Below are positions 8,257 through 16,737 of a DNA stretch of 64,000 bases, piece after piece. The DNA lies in the NCBI RefSeq assembly GCF_001646665.1, contig NZ_LWBU01000362.1, forward strand, positions 46,358-110,357, written 5' to 3'. Within the stretch, counting starts at the first letter, position 1. Each line of letters opens with the position of its first letter. The DNA comes from Streptomyces noursei (GTDB lineage Bacteria > Actinomycetota > Actinomycetes > Streptomycetales > Streptomycetaceae). Made by a program: the position numbers and the translations under genes. Under the pieces are notes generated by a model. That model was not told where the DNA came from, searched no databases, and worked only from the letters and a program-made list of their open reading frames with translations.

Positions 8257-9366
8257 GTGACGACCTATGACGATCGAGCGAGCCTCACAGATCTGACCAC
8301 CACAGCGGAACGGGTCCGCCGGTCGGTGGAGGGTGTGATCGAGGGCAAGCCCGAGGTCGTACGGCTTTCGCTGACCGTGCTGCTCGCCGAGGGACACCTC
8401 CTGATCGAGGATGTCCCCGGCGTCGGCAAGACCATGCTGGCCAAGGCGCTGGCCCGGTCCATCGACTGCTCCGTGCGGCGTATCCAGTTCACGCCCGACC
8501 TGCTGCCGTCGGACATCACCGGTGTCTCGATCTACGACCAGCAGCGGCGCGAGTTCGAGTTCAAGCCCGGCGCGATCTTCGCGCAGATAGTGATCGGCGA
8601 CGAGATCAACCGCGCCTCGCCGAAGACCCAGTCGGCGCTGCTGGAGTCGATGGAGGAGCGCCAGGTCACCATGGACGGGCAGAGCTACGAACTGCCCAGC
8701 CCCTTCATGGTGGTCGCCACCCAGAACCCGGTCGAGATGGAGGGCACGTACCCGCTGCCCGAGGCCCAGCGCGACCGGTTCATGGCCCGTGTGTCGATCG
8801 GTTACCCCAGCGCCGAGGCCGAGCTGCAGATGCTCGACGTCCACGGCGGCGTGTCGCCGCTGGACGACCTCCAGCCCGTGGCGCACGCCCACGACATCGT
8901 GAAGCTGATCGACGCCGTGCGCGGGGTGCACGTCTCCGAGGCGGTCCGGCGGTACGCCGTGGAGCTCGTCGCAGCCACCCGCACCCACCCGGACCTCAGA
9001 CTCGGCGCCTCGCCGCGCGCCACCCTGCACCTGCTGCGCGCCGCGAAGGCGTCCGCCGCGCTCAGCGGCCGCGACTACGCGCTCCCGGACGACGTCCAGG
9101 CACTGGCCGTCGCGGTCCTGGCGCACCGGCTGCTGCCCACCGCCCAGGCCCAGATGAACCGGCGCACCTCCGAGCAAGTCGTGCGGGACATCCTCCAGCG
9201 CACCCCGGTGCCGACCGCCGCCCCGCCCGCGGCCCCGCCGCACGGCGGCCGCATGCACGGCTCCCCGCTGTCCGGCGGCCGGATGCCCGGCGGCCAGGCC
9301 CCGGGCGGCCCGGGCAACGGCGCCCCGCTGTACGGCCAGCAGCAGCCCGGCGCACGGCGGCTGTGA
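8257..9366 (+). CDS. MoxR-family AAA+ ATPase
   Basis: MoxR ATPases act as chaperones that help assemble partner complexes, usually encoded with DUF58 (VWA-like) and transglutaminase proteins as here. The 369-residue protein carries Walker A GVGKT (about 55-59), Walker B with GDEINRASPKTQ, and the ATQNPVEMEGTYPLPEAQRDRF signature around sensor 1. The last ~45 residues are Gly/Pro-rich low complexity. The GTG at 8257 was chosen for the GAGGAGG ribosome binding site at 8245-8251. Its stop overlaps the next start (TGATG), so the next gene is coupled. The substrate is unknown. Confidence 0.92.
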   Translation: MTTYDDRASLTDLTTTAERVRRSVEGVIEGKPEVVRLSLTVLLAEGHLLIEDVPGVGKTMLAKALARSIDCSVRRIQFTPDLLPSDITGVSIYDQQRREFEFKPGAIFAQIVIGDEINRASPKTQSALLESMEERQVTMDGQSYELPSPFMVVATQNPVEMEGTYPLPEAQRDRFMARVSIGYPSAEAELQMLDVHGGVSPLDDLQPVAHAHDIVKLIDAVRGVHVSEAVRRYAVELVAATRTHPDLRLGASPRATLHLLRAAKASAALSGRDYALPDDVQALAVAVLAHRLLPTAQAQMNRRTSEQVVRDILQRTPVPTAAPPAAPPHGGRMHGSPLSGGRMPGGQAPGGPGNGAPLYGQQQPGARRL

Positions 9367-10739
9367 TGGCGGCCGGGGGGTCCGCCGGCCGGGACGACGG
9401 CGACACCACGGGCGGGGTACGGGCCGCCCTCGGCGGCCTCACCACACGCGGCCGGTCCTTCCTGGCGGCCGGCGTCGCCGCGGCGGTCTGCGCCTACGTA
9501 CTGGGGCAGGGCGACCTGCTGCGCGTGGGGCTGCTGCTCGCCGTCCTGCCGCTGGTGTGCGTGCTGGTGCTGTACCGCACCCGCTACCAGGTGGCCGGCA
9601 GCCGGCGGCTGTCGCCGCAGCGGGTGCCGGCCGGCGCCGAGGCGCGCGTGCACCTGCGCATGGAGAACGTCTCGCGGCTGCCCACGGGGCTGCTGATGCT
9701 CCAGGACCACGTGCCGTACGTGCTGGGGCCGCGGCCGCGGTTCGTGCTGGACCGGGTCGAGGCCGGCGGGCGCCGCGAGGTGTCCTACCGGGTGCGGTCG
9801 GACCTGCGGGGGCGCTACCCCCTCGGGCCGCTCCAGCTGCGCCTGAGCGACCCCTTCGGGATGTGCGAGCTGACCCGTTCGTTCAGCGCCTACGACATGC
9901 TCACCGTCATCCCGCGCACCGAGCCGCTGCCGCCCGGGCGGCTGCCGGGCGAGGCGACGGGGTACGGCGAGGGGCGCCAGCGGTCGCTGGCGCTGGCCGG
10001 CGAGGACGACCTCATCCCCCGCGAGTACCGCTACGGCGACGACCTGCGGCGGGTGCACTGGCGGTCCACCGCCAAGTACGGCGAGCTGATGGTGCGCCGC
10101 GAGGAGCAGCCGCAGCGGGCCAGGTGCACGGTCCTGCTGGACACCCGTGAGGCGGGCTACCAGGGCTCCGGACCGGACTCCGCCTTCGAGTGGGCGGTGT
10201 CCGGCGCCGCCTCGGTGGTGGTGCACATGCTGGAACAGGGCTTCACCGTCCGGCTGCTCACCGACGAGGGCAGCCCGCTGCCCGGCGACGGCCCGGACGG
10301 CATCACCGGCTCCGCCCAGGACTCCGCCGAGGCGGCGGGGATGATGCTGGACGCGCTCGCGGTGGTCGACCACTCCGACGGAGCGGGGCTCTCGCGCGCG
10401 TACGACCTGCTGAGCGGCGGGAACGAGGGACTGCTGGTCGCCTTCGTCGGCGACCTGGACGAGGAGCAGGCCGCGGTGGCCGCCCGGATGCGGCAGCGCA
10501 GCGGCGCCGCCGTCGCCTTCGTCCTCGACAGCGGAACCTGGCTGACCGGAGGCGCCGTGCCCGGCGCCGTGGAGGACAGGCTGCGGCGGCTGCGCGACGC
10601 GGGGTGGACCGCGGTGGCCGTACCACCGGGGGCGTCGCTCTCCGAACTGTGGCGGCACGCGGGCCGGGCCCCTGCGACGCAGGGTGCGACGGGTGACGGT
10701 ACGAGTGGGATGACCGGGGTTTCGGGGGGTTGGTCATGA
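9366..10739 (+). CDS. DUF58 domain-containing membrane protein, MoxR partner
   Basis: This 457-residue protein has two adjacent N-terminal hydrophobic segments (about residues 30-70) and then a cytoplasmic part containing the DUF58 core, recognised by the EYRYGDDLRRVHWRSTAKYGEL-type motif around residues 220-240. DUF58 proteins resemble von Willebrand A folds and are typical partners of MoxR ATPases. The ATG at 9366 overlaps the moxR TGA and the stop overlaps the next ATG (ATGA), so all three genes form one translationally coupled operon. Its precise function is not known. Confidence 0.88.
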   Translation: MAAGGSAGRDDGDTTGGVRAALGGLTTRGRSFLAAGVAAAVCAYVLGQGDLLRVGLLLAVLPLVCVLVLYRTRYQVAGSRRLSPQRVPAGAEARVHLRMENVSRLPTGLLMLQDHVPYVLGPRPRFVLDRVEAGGRREVSYRVRSDLRGRYPLGPLQLRLSDPFGMCELTRSFSAYDMLTVIPRTEPLPPGRLPGEATGYGEGRQRSLALAGEDDLIPREYRYGDDLRRVHWRSTAKYGELMVRREEQPQRARCTVLLDTREAGYQGSGPDSAFEWAVSGAASVVVHMLEQGFTVRLLTDEGSPLPGDGPDGITGSAQDSAEAAGMMLDALAVVDHSDGAGLSRAYDLLSGGNEGLLVAFVGDLDEEQAAVAARMRQRSGAAVAFVLDSGTWLTGGAVPGAVEDRLRRLRDAGWTAVAVPPGASLSELWRHAGRAPATQGATGDGTSGMTGVSGGWS

Positions 10740-13162
10740 GCGGTCGCGGGAGGCTGGCGCTGTGCGCCTTCGCCGCCACGCTGATGGCGGCGGGCGCCCT
10801 GCTGCCGCTGGTCGATCCGGCGACCTGGATCGTCCAGGCGGCGGTGCTCCTGGCGGTGCAGAGCGGCGCGGGCGCGCTGGTGCGGCGGTGGTCGTCGGCA
10901 CGGGCGCTGACCGTGTCGGTGCAGGCCGTGGTGGCCGTGGTGGCGCTGACGGTCGTGTTCGCGCGGGACCACGCGGTGGCCGGCCTCCTTCCGGGGCCGG
11001 ACGCCGTCCAGCGGTTCGGTCTGCTGCTGACCGCCGGCGCGGACGACGTGGGGCAGTACGCGATACCCGCGCCCGCCACGGACGGCATCCGGCTGATGCT
11101 GGTAGGTGGCGTGCTGGTGATCGGGCTGCTGGTCGACGTACTGGCGGTGACGTTCCGCAGCGCCGCTCCGGCGGGTCTGCCGCTGCTGGCGCTGTACTCG
11201 GTCGCCGCCGGGCTGTCGGGCGGCGGGGCGAGCTGGCTGTGGTTCCTGCTGGCCGCCTCCGGCTACCTGGTGCTCCTGCTGGCGGAGGGCCGCGACCGGC
11301 TGTCGCAGTGGGGCCGCGTGTTCGGCGGCGCGGGCACGGCCCGGGGCGGCCGGGGCGCGGGACGGCCCGACGGCCCGCCGCGCGGCGGGCCGCTGGCCCC
11401 GGTGCGGACCGGACGGCGGATCGGTGTGGTGGCCCTGGGCATCGCGCTGGCCGTGCCGGCGGTGCTGCCGTCGCTCGGCGGCGGGCTGCTGAGCGGCACC
11501 GGCCCCTCGGGCGGAACGGGCGGAGGCATGATCACCGCGGTCAACCCGCTGGTGTCCCTCCAGGACAACCTGACCCAGCCCGAGGACCGCGAGGTGCTGA
11601 GCTACCGCACCAACGCCACGGAGACGTCGCAGCTGTACCTGCGCCTGACGTCGCTCGACGACTTCGACGGCGAGTCCTGGAAGCTCACCGAGCGGCCCAT
11701 CGGCGACGTGCCCGACCGTTTCCCGCAGCCCAACGGGCTGAGCGGAGAGGTGGGCACCACCGAGATCACCACGAGCATCTCGGCGTCCGACTCGTACGCG
11801 CAGGTGTGGCTGCCGATGCCCTATCCCGCGACGGGCGTCGAGACCGAGGGACGCTGGCGGTACGAGTCGGCCGGGCGCACGCTCGTCGGTGACAAGGGCC
11901 AGACCACCAAGGGCGTCCAGTACAGGGTGACCAGTCTGATCGTGAACCCGACCCGGCGGCAGCTGGCCGACGCCCCGGACGCCCCGGCGGCCCTCGTGCG
12001 CGAGTACACGCGGCTGCCCTCGTCCCTGCCGGCGGACGTCAGGTCGACCGCGGCCCGGGTCACCCGGGGCGCGACGAACGACTACGAGCGGGCCGTGAAG
12101 CTCCAGGACTGGTTCGCGGTGGAGGGCGGCTTCCGCTACGACACCGAGGTGTCGTCGGGGACGGGCGCCGCGGCCATCTCGCAGTTCCTCAAGAACAAGG
12201 AGGGGTTCTGCGTCCACTTCTCGTTCTCGATGGCGGCGATGGCCCGCACGCTGGGCATTCCGGCGCGGGTCGCGGTCGGCTTCACCCCGGGGGCTCCGCA
12301 GTCGGGCGGCGTCATGTCGGTCGGCATCCGCGACGCCCACGCGTGGCCCGAGCTGTACTTCGAGGGCGTGGGGTGGACCCGGTTCGAGCCCACGCCGACG
12401 CGCGGCTCGGTGCCCGAGTACACCCGGCCGGAGGCCCCGGCGAACCAGCCGAGCGCGCCGCCGGAGCCGGAGGCGAGCGCCGCGGCCGTGCCGTCCGCGC
12501 AGCCGTCCGCACAGGACAGCTGCCCGCCGCAGGCGCGGCGGCTGGGCGAGTGCGGTGAGCCCGAGGAGCAGGGCGCCGCGGCGCCCACCGACTCGGGACC
12601 GCCGCTCGGCACCGTCCTGCTGGTCGCCGCCGGCGTCGTGGCCGTGGTGCTGATCCCCCTCCTGCCGCTGCTGTGGCGCAGACGGGTACGGGCCCGGCGC
12701 CTCGGTACGGCCGGGCGGGGCCCCGAGGAGGTGGCCGCCCGCACGCTGGCCGTCTGGGCGGAGATCATCGACACGGCGTGGGATCACGGCATCGCCCCGG
12801 ACGAGTCGCAGACGCCCCGGAGGACGGCCGAGCGGATCGTCCGGCTCGGCGAACTGGACGAAGCGCCGGCCGACGCCGTGCACCGGGTGGCCGGTGCCGT
12901 GGAGCAGGTCCTCTACGCCGCGCGGCCGCTCCCCACTGCCGGACTGGCCGAGGACGCCGCCCGGATCCGTGAGGCCCTGGCGGCTTCGGTGGGCCGGACG
13001 GGCCGGCTGCGGGCGCTGTTCGCTCCGCGCTCGGCCGTCCGGGTGGTGTGGGCGGTCACGGACGCGTGGGCGACGGCGACCGGCCGCTGGGCCGACCGGC
13101 GCCGCCGTCTGGTGGCCCGCTGGCCCTCCGCCGTCCGCCGCCCCTCCCGGCAGCGCGGCTGA
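10736..13162 (+). CDS. TgpA-like membrane protein with transglutaminase domain
   Basis: This 808-residue protein has an N-terminal block of about six membrane helices (1-260), an extracytoplasmic transglutaminase-like domain with the catalytic triad context (Cys492 in EGFCVHFSFSMA, His535 in RDAHAWPELYF, and the following Asp/Glu region), a Pro/Ala-rich linker, a further helix near 625-645 and a cytoplasmic C-terminal region (DUF4129-like). This matches the TgpA/DUF3488 family encoded with MoxR-DUF58. The ATG at 10736 overlaps the upstream TGA. A role in envelope protein modification or proteolysis is likely by family; the substrate is unknown. Confidence 0.9.
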   Translation: MSGRGRLALCAFAATLMAAGALLPLVDPATWIVQAAVLLAVQSGAGALVRRWSSARALTVSVQAVVAVVALTVVFARDHAVAGLLPGPDAVQRFGLLLTAGADDVGQYAIPAPATDGIRLMLVGGVLVIGLLVDVLAVTFRSAAPAGLPLLALYSVAAGLSGGGASWLWFLLAASGYLVLLLAEGRDRLSQWGRVFGGAGTARGGRGAGRPDGPPRGGPLAPVRTGRRIGVVALGIALAVPAVLPSLGGGLLSGTGPSGGTGGGMITAVNPLVSLQDNLTQPEDREVLSYRTNATETSQLYLRLTSLDDFDGESWKLTERPIGDVPDRFPQPNGLSGEVGTTEITTSISASDSYAQVWLPMPYPATGVETEGRWRYESAGRTLVGDKGQTTKGVQYRVTSLIVNPTRRQLADAPDAPAALVREYTRLPSSLPADVRSTAARVTRGATNDYERAVKLQDWFAVEGGFRYDTEVSSGTGAAAISQFLKNKEGFCVHFSFSMAAMARTLGIPARVAVGFTPGAPQSGGVMSVGIRDAHAWPELYFEGVGWTRFEPTPTRGSVPEYTRPEAPANQPSAPPEPEASAAAVPSAQPSAQDSCPPQARRLGECGEPEEQGAAAPTDSGPPLGTVLLVAAGVVAVVLIPLLPLLWRRRVRARRLGTAGRGPEEVAARTLAVWAEIIDTAWDHGIAPDESQTPRRTAERIVRLGELDEAPADAVHRVAGAVEQVLYAARPLPTAGLAEDAARIREALAASVGRTGRLRALFAPRSAVRVVWAVTDAWATATGRWADRRRRLVARWPSAVRRPSRQRG

Positions 13163-13191
13163 CCCGCCCCCGGCCCCGGGGATCTGTCCCG

Positions 13192-13226
13192 CGAGAGGCC
13201 CCGGCCCACAAGGCCGGGGCCTCTCG
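13192..13226 (+). terminator. Hairpin terminator after the MoxR/DUF58/transglutaminase operon
   Basis: A perfect 15-bp GC-rich stem (13192-13206 pairing with 13212-13226) encloses a CACAA loop, 30 nt after the stop. There is no U-tract, which is common for streptomycete terminators. Confidence 0.85.
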
Positions 13227-13523
13227 CATGCGCCACGGTGGGCCCGGTCGGCGGGGGGTGGGGGTGGGTGGGGTCGCTGCGTGCTGATCGCGTCGTTCCG
13301 GCCGGGGCGGCGGGCCCGAACGGCCCGGCTACCGGGGGGCGGAGGCGGCCCGGACGCGGCGATGCGCGGCGCAGGGGCCGGGGCCGGAGGTGTACGGGCC
13401 GCCCGCCGCGGGTGGCCGAGCTGCGGAGACGTTCCGGCCGGGGCCGGGGGGGACGGCGGCCGAACGTGGCGCCGTGGGGTGTCCCGTCCGGCGCGGCCGG
13501 GCGCTAGGTGCTTACGGGTACGG
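13227..13523. other. Intergenic space between convergent operons
   Basis: Nearly 300 bp without a supported gene lie between two strong hairpins. The sequence is very G-rich, including several G-runs around 13252-13275, and shows no start-plus-ribosome-site combination on either strand. Confidence 0.5.
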
Positions 13524-13558
13524 GTGAGGGGCGACCGCCCGAAGCGGTCGCCCCTCAC
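13524..13558 (-). terminator. Hairpin terminator after the DUF3040 gene
   Basis: A perfect 15-bp stem (13524-13538 with 13544-13558) with a 5-nt loop lies 40 nt downstream of the DUF3040 stop on the minus strand. Confidence 0.85.
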
Positions 13559-13597
13559 TCGTACATCGTATGGTGGCGCGGCCTCGCGGCCGTGCGC

Positions 13598-13993
13598 TCA
13601 GTGTCCCTGCTCGTCGCGGCGACGCTGCCACCGCTGCTCGATCCGGTCCATCATGGAGCGGCGCTGCCGGGGATGGTGCCGGCCGTGGGCCGTGCCTCCT
13701 TCGGCCTGCTGCTCGCCCGGTTTCGGCGCCTTGCGCCATCCGGTGACCGCGAGGACCGCACAGCCGAGCATGACGAGGAACCCCACCACGCTGATCCAGA
13801 TCTGCTGAGCGACCATTCCGGCCATGAGGAGCGCGATACCCACCAGGAAGCCTGCGACTGCCTGGTAGACCCGTCGCCGGGTGTGTGTACGCAGCCCGCT
13901 TCCCTCGAGCGCTGTCGCGAACTTGGGATCTTCGGCGTACAGCGCTCGCTCCATCTGCTCGAGCATTCGCTGCTCGTGCTCCGAGAGCGGCAC
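13598..13993 (-). CDS. DUF3040 domain-containing small membrane protein
   Basis: This 131-residue protein begins PLSEHEQRMLEQMERAL after its GTG, a motif typical of DUF3040 proteins in actinobacteria. Two adjacent hydrophobic helices lie at about 50-95, followed by a basic His/Arg-rich tail. The GTG at 13991-13993 is preceded by GAGGAGGA. The function is unknown; the family is small, membrane-bound and near cell-wall genes in streptomycetes. It is monocistronic, ended by a strong hairpin. Confidence 0.85.
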   Translation of the reverse strand: MPLSEHEQRMLEQMERALYAEDPKFATALEGSGLRTHTRRRVYQAVAGFLVGIALLMAGMVAQQIWISVVGFLVMLGCAVLAVTGWRKAPKPGEQQAEGGTAHGRHHPRQRRSMMDRIEQRWQRRRDEQGH

Positions 13994-14256
13994 GGAGTCC
14001 TCCTCGTCGTCGGTCGCTGGGGGCGACCGGTATGCGGCCCTTTCAGGATAGGCAGGGATTCGCCCCCGTGAAACCCGCCCTGTGCCTTTCACCGATCGGA
14101 CCGCCATGCCGGTTCGGGTGGTGAGGCGTTGATTCCCCGTCCTCCGATCCGTCATGCCGGATGGTGTCCCTCGATCATACGGGGATCCGGGCGCCAACGG
14201 GGGGCCTGTGGCGTACTCCATCTGCGGCTGCGCCGCTGATCAGCACGCTGGTCGCG

Positions 14257-15015
14257 TCAGCCTCGCTTTTCGCCCAGCACGTGCAGTTGGGTGGCGACCG
14301 ACCGGAAGGCGGGCAGCTCGGCCGCCGCGGCCTCCAGCTGGAGGAGCGCGTCCAGCGCTCCGGGCTCGGTGTCGACCAGCACTCCGGGGACCAGGTCGGC
14401 GAAGACGCGCACCCCGTGCACGGCACCGACCTCCACGCCCGCCGCCTCGACGGCCTCGGTGAGCTGCTCGGCGGTGAAGCGCCGCGGGACCGGGTCTCCC
14501 TCGCCCCAGCGGCCGTCCGGGTCGGTCAGGGCGCGGCGGGCCTCGCTGAAGTGCCCGGCGAGCGCCCTGGCCAGGACCGCGCCGCCGAGTCCGGCCGCGA
14601 GGAGGCTGAGCGCGCCGGAGGGCCGCAGCGCCGCCACGGCGTTGCGCACGCCCTCCGCGGGGTCGTCCACGTACTCCAGGACGCCGTGGCAGAGAACCGC
14701 GTCGTACCCGCCGCGCTCGACGACGTCGAACAGGCCGTGGATGTCGCCCTGCACGCCCTGGACCCGCTCGGCGACGCCGGCCTCGGCGGCGCGGCGCTCC
14801 AGTGCGAACAGCGCGTTGGGGCTGGGGTCGACGACCGTGACCCGGTGGCCCAGCCGCGCGACGGGCACGGCGAAGTTTCCGCTGCCGCCGCCGGTGTCGA
14901 GGACGTCCAGGCTGTCCTTGCCGGTCGCCTTGACCCGGCGGTCGAGGGCGTCCTCCAGGACGTCCCACACCACGGCGGTACGAAGGGAGGCGCGGGGGCG
15001 CTGCGGGTCCGACAC
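14257..15015 (-). CDS. SAM-dependent methyltransferase (class I)
   Basis: This 252-residue cytoplasmic protein has the Rossmann-type motif I LDTGGGSGNFAVPVA (about 38-52), VTVVDPSP as motif post I, the GVQGDIHGL acidic-loop region and a VLEYVDDP motif, so it should transfer a methyl group from SAM. It resembles SmtA/UbiE-like proteins, but nothing in the sequence or neighbours fixes the substrate. The GTG at 15013-15015 follows GAGGAG. The 263 bp between this gene and DUF3040 hold no further gene and presumably contain the DUF3040 promoter. Confidence 0.85.
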   Translation of the reverse strand: MSDPQRPRASLRTAVVWDVLEDALDRRVKATGKDSLDVLDTGGGSGNFAVPVARLGHRVTVVDPSPNALFALERRAAEAGVAERVQGVQGDIHGLFDVVERGGYDAVLCHGVLEYVDDPAEGVRNAVAALRPSGALSLLAAGLGGAVLARALAGHFSEARRALTDPDGRWGEGDPVPRRFTAEQLTEAVEAAGVEVGAVHGVRVFADLVPGVLVDTEPGALDALLQLEAAAAELPAFRSVATQLHVLGEKRG

Positions 15016-15064
15016 GGCAGTTGACTCCTCGGTGACGGTTACGAACGCTCCCCACCCTATGGCC

Positions 15065-15571
15065 TCACGGGGCGTGCCCGGTCCCTCCGCCCGCGGGGTC
15101 CGTCCCGGCCTCCGTGGGCCTGGGGCGCGGCAGTACCGGTTCGGGCACCAACAGCCGCTCCACCAGGCCGAGGAACATGGTCACGTCGCGGATCAGGTCG
15201 TCCGCGTCGCGGTGGGTGGCCGCCCCCCGTATGCCCGCTTCCGCGCGTGCCCGGCGGGAGGCCCCGGCGGCGAACAGGGTGCTCCACTCGGTCAGCTCGG
15301 GGGCGACCTCCGGGAGCACGTCCCAGGCGCTGCGTATCTGCTGCCGTTTGCGCGGTGTGGACTCGGGCCGGCCGCGGACGGCGAGCACGGCGGCCGCGGT
15401 CCGGAGGGCGGCGAGGTGGGCGGTGGCGTACCGCTCGTTGGCGGTCTCGAGGGTGCTCGCCTCTTCCAGGGCCGCGTGCGCCTGGTCGAGAAGGTCGAGG
15501 GCGGCGGGCGGCGCCGAGGCACGGCGCAGTACGGGGTGGATGTCGCTCGCCGCCGTGCGGGTACCGGCCAT
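15065..15571 (-). CDS. SAV_6107-family HEPN-like protein
   Basis: This 168-residue, mostly helical protein matches the SAV_6107-type HEPN family known from streptomycetes: a long central region with TANERYATAHLAALRTAAAVLA (about 47-68) and RKRQQIRSAWDVLPEVAPEL, then a Pro-rich tail. HEPN domains often act as RNases or in nucleotide-related defence, but I do not see a clear RX4-6H catalytic motif, so this may be a non-catalytic member. The ATG at 15569-15571 is preceded by CTGGAGG. It lies 49 nt upstream of the methyltransferase on the same strand and may share its transcript. Confidence 0.75.
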   Translation of the reverse strand: MAGTRTAASDIHPVLRRASAPPAALDLLDQAHAALEEASTLETANERYATAHLAALRTAAAVLAVRGRPESTPRKRQQIRSAWDVLPEVAPELTEWSTLFAAGASRRARAEAGIRGAATHRDADDLIRDVTMFLGLVERLLVPEPVLPRPRPTEAGTDPAGGGTGHAP

Positions 15572-15661
15572 GACGAACCTCCAGTCGTCGGGTGACGGCA
15601 ATTGCGGCCGTATGGGCCCATCGTGCAGGCCACCACTGACAGTCGGGCCTGAGCTGTGCTT

Positions 15662-15690
15662 TTGCCTGTACCCACGAAGCGGGGTAGTTT
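15662..15690 (+). promoter_or_regulatory. Predicted promoter of the ABC ATPase-YhgE-TetR operon
   Basis: TTGCCT (15662-15667) and TAGTTT (15685-15690) are separated by 17 bp. The -10 element abuts the palindromic operator directly downstream, so a bound repressor would cover the start of transcription. Confidence 0.5.
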
Positions 15691-15712
15691 TTGAACTGAC
15701 TGGTCAGTGCAA
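15691..15712 (+). promoter_or_regulatory. Palindromic operator, probably for the operon's own TetR regulator
   Basis: TTGAACTGAC and GTCAGTGCAA flank a central TG; the inner ACTGAC/GTCAGT arms are perfect and the outer arms have one mismatch. The ACTGAC-GTCAGT type is common among TetR-family operators in actinobacteria. It lies immediately after the -10 element and 14 nt before the first start codon of an operon that ends in a tetR gene, which points to autoregulation. Confidence 0.65.
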
Positions 15713-15726
15713 AGGAATGGGGGCTC

Positions 15727-16737
15727 GTGGACAGCCAGGACGACGACCCGGTGATCCCGGACGAGCGGGAGACGGACGCCGCCGCGGGCGGAAGCGCGAA
15801 GGACGGCCCCGCGGCCGTCACCGGCACCGGCGGCACCGACACCGCGTCCGGTGGCGACACCGGCGCCGGGGACGGGGAGAACGGCGGCACCGGTGACGGG
15901 GAGAACGGCGGCGCCGGCGAGGAACGGACTCCGGCGCCGGGCGACGACCGGCGGCAACCGCACGGGGCGGCGCTGGTCGCCGAGGGCTTCGGCATGAAGG
16001 GACCGCGCGGCTGGTCCTTCCGCGGCGTGGCGGTGGACGCCCGCCCCGGCTCACTGGTGACGATCGAGGGGCCGTCCGGCTCCGGGCGCACCTGCCTGCT
16101 GCTCGCGCTGACCGGCCGAATGCGTCCCACCGAGGGCCGCGCGGAGGTCGGCGGGCTGGCGCTGCCGCGCAGGATGGCCGCCGTACGCCGGATCAGCGCG
16201 CTCGGCCCGGTGCCAGGGGTAAGTGACCTCGACCCCGCCCTGACGGTCGCCGAGCACCTGCGCGAGCGTGCCCTGCTGCAGCGCCGGTTCGACGGCTCGC
16301 CACTGGCCCTGCTGCGCCCGCGCCGCGAACGCGCCGCCGCGTCCCGCGCCCGCGTCGAGGCGGCCCTGAGCGCCGCCGGACTCGACCTGGACGCCCTGCC
16401 CAAGGCGGGCCGCACCTCCGTGCGGGACCTGGAGCGGCTGGAGGCCCTGCGCCTGTCGATCGCCCTCGCGCTGATCGGCGAACCGCGCCTGCTGGCCATA
16501 GACGACGCGGACCTCAAGCTCTCCGACACCGACCGCGCCGAGGCCTGGGCCCTGCTCCGGTCGATCGCCGACGGCGGCACGACCGTGCTGGCCGTGTGCA
16601 GCGAGGCACCCGGCGGCACCGTCGCCATCCGCACCACCGCGAGCGAGACGGAAACCGGGACCGGGACCGGAACCGCGGACGAGACCGACACCGAGAAGGG
16701 GGCAGCCGATGCGCTCGCCGAAACTGGCCGCGCTTGA
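15727..16737 (+). CDS. Degenerate ABC-transporter ATPase-like protein paired with YhgE/Pip
   Basis: This 336-residue protein has a Gly/Asp/Thr-rich N-terminal extension (1-80), an ABC ATPase-like core and a Thr/Glu-rich tail. The core keeps the layout but not the chemistry: Walker A reads GPSGSGRT with Arg in place of the catalytic Lys, the LSGGQ signature position reads VRDLERLEALR, and Walker B ends LLAIDDAD with Asp where Glu is usual. It may bind nucleotide weakly or be regulatory. The GTG at 15727 follows AAAGGA. The gene overlaps the YhgE/Pip gene by 29 bp, so the two products are made together. Confidence 0.8.
   Translation: MDSQDDDPVIPDERETDAAAGGSAKDGPAAVTGTGGTDTASGGDTGAGDGENGGTGDGENGGAGEERTPAPGDDRRQPHGAALVAEGFGMKGPRGWSFRGVAVDARPGSLVTIEGPSGSGRTCLLLALTGRMRPTEGRAEVGGLALPRRMAAVRRISALGPVPGVSDLDPALTVAEHLRERALLQRRFDGSPLALLRPRRERAAASRARVEAALSAAGLDLDALPKAGRTSVRDLERLEALRLSIALALIGEPRLLAIDDADLKLSDTDRAEAWALLRSIADGGTTVLAVCSEAPGGTVAIRTTASETETGTGTGTADETDTEKGAADALAETGRA

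Noticed and set aside
10157..13558. A minus-strand frame of more than 1,100 codons opposite the transglutaminase gene
   Set aside because: Arg/Pro/Gly-rich shadow; the plus-strand gene has clear catalytic motifs and coupling to its neighbours.
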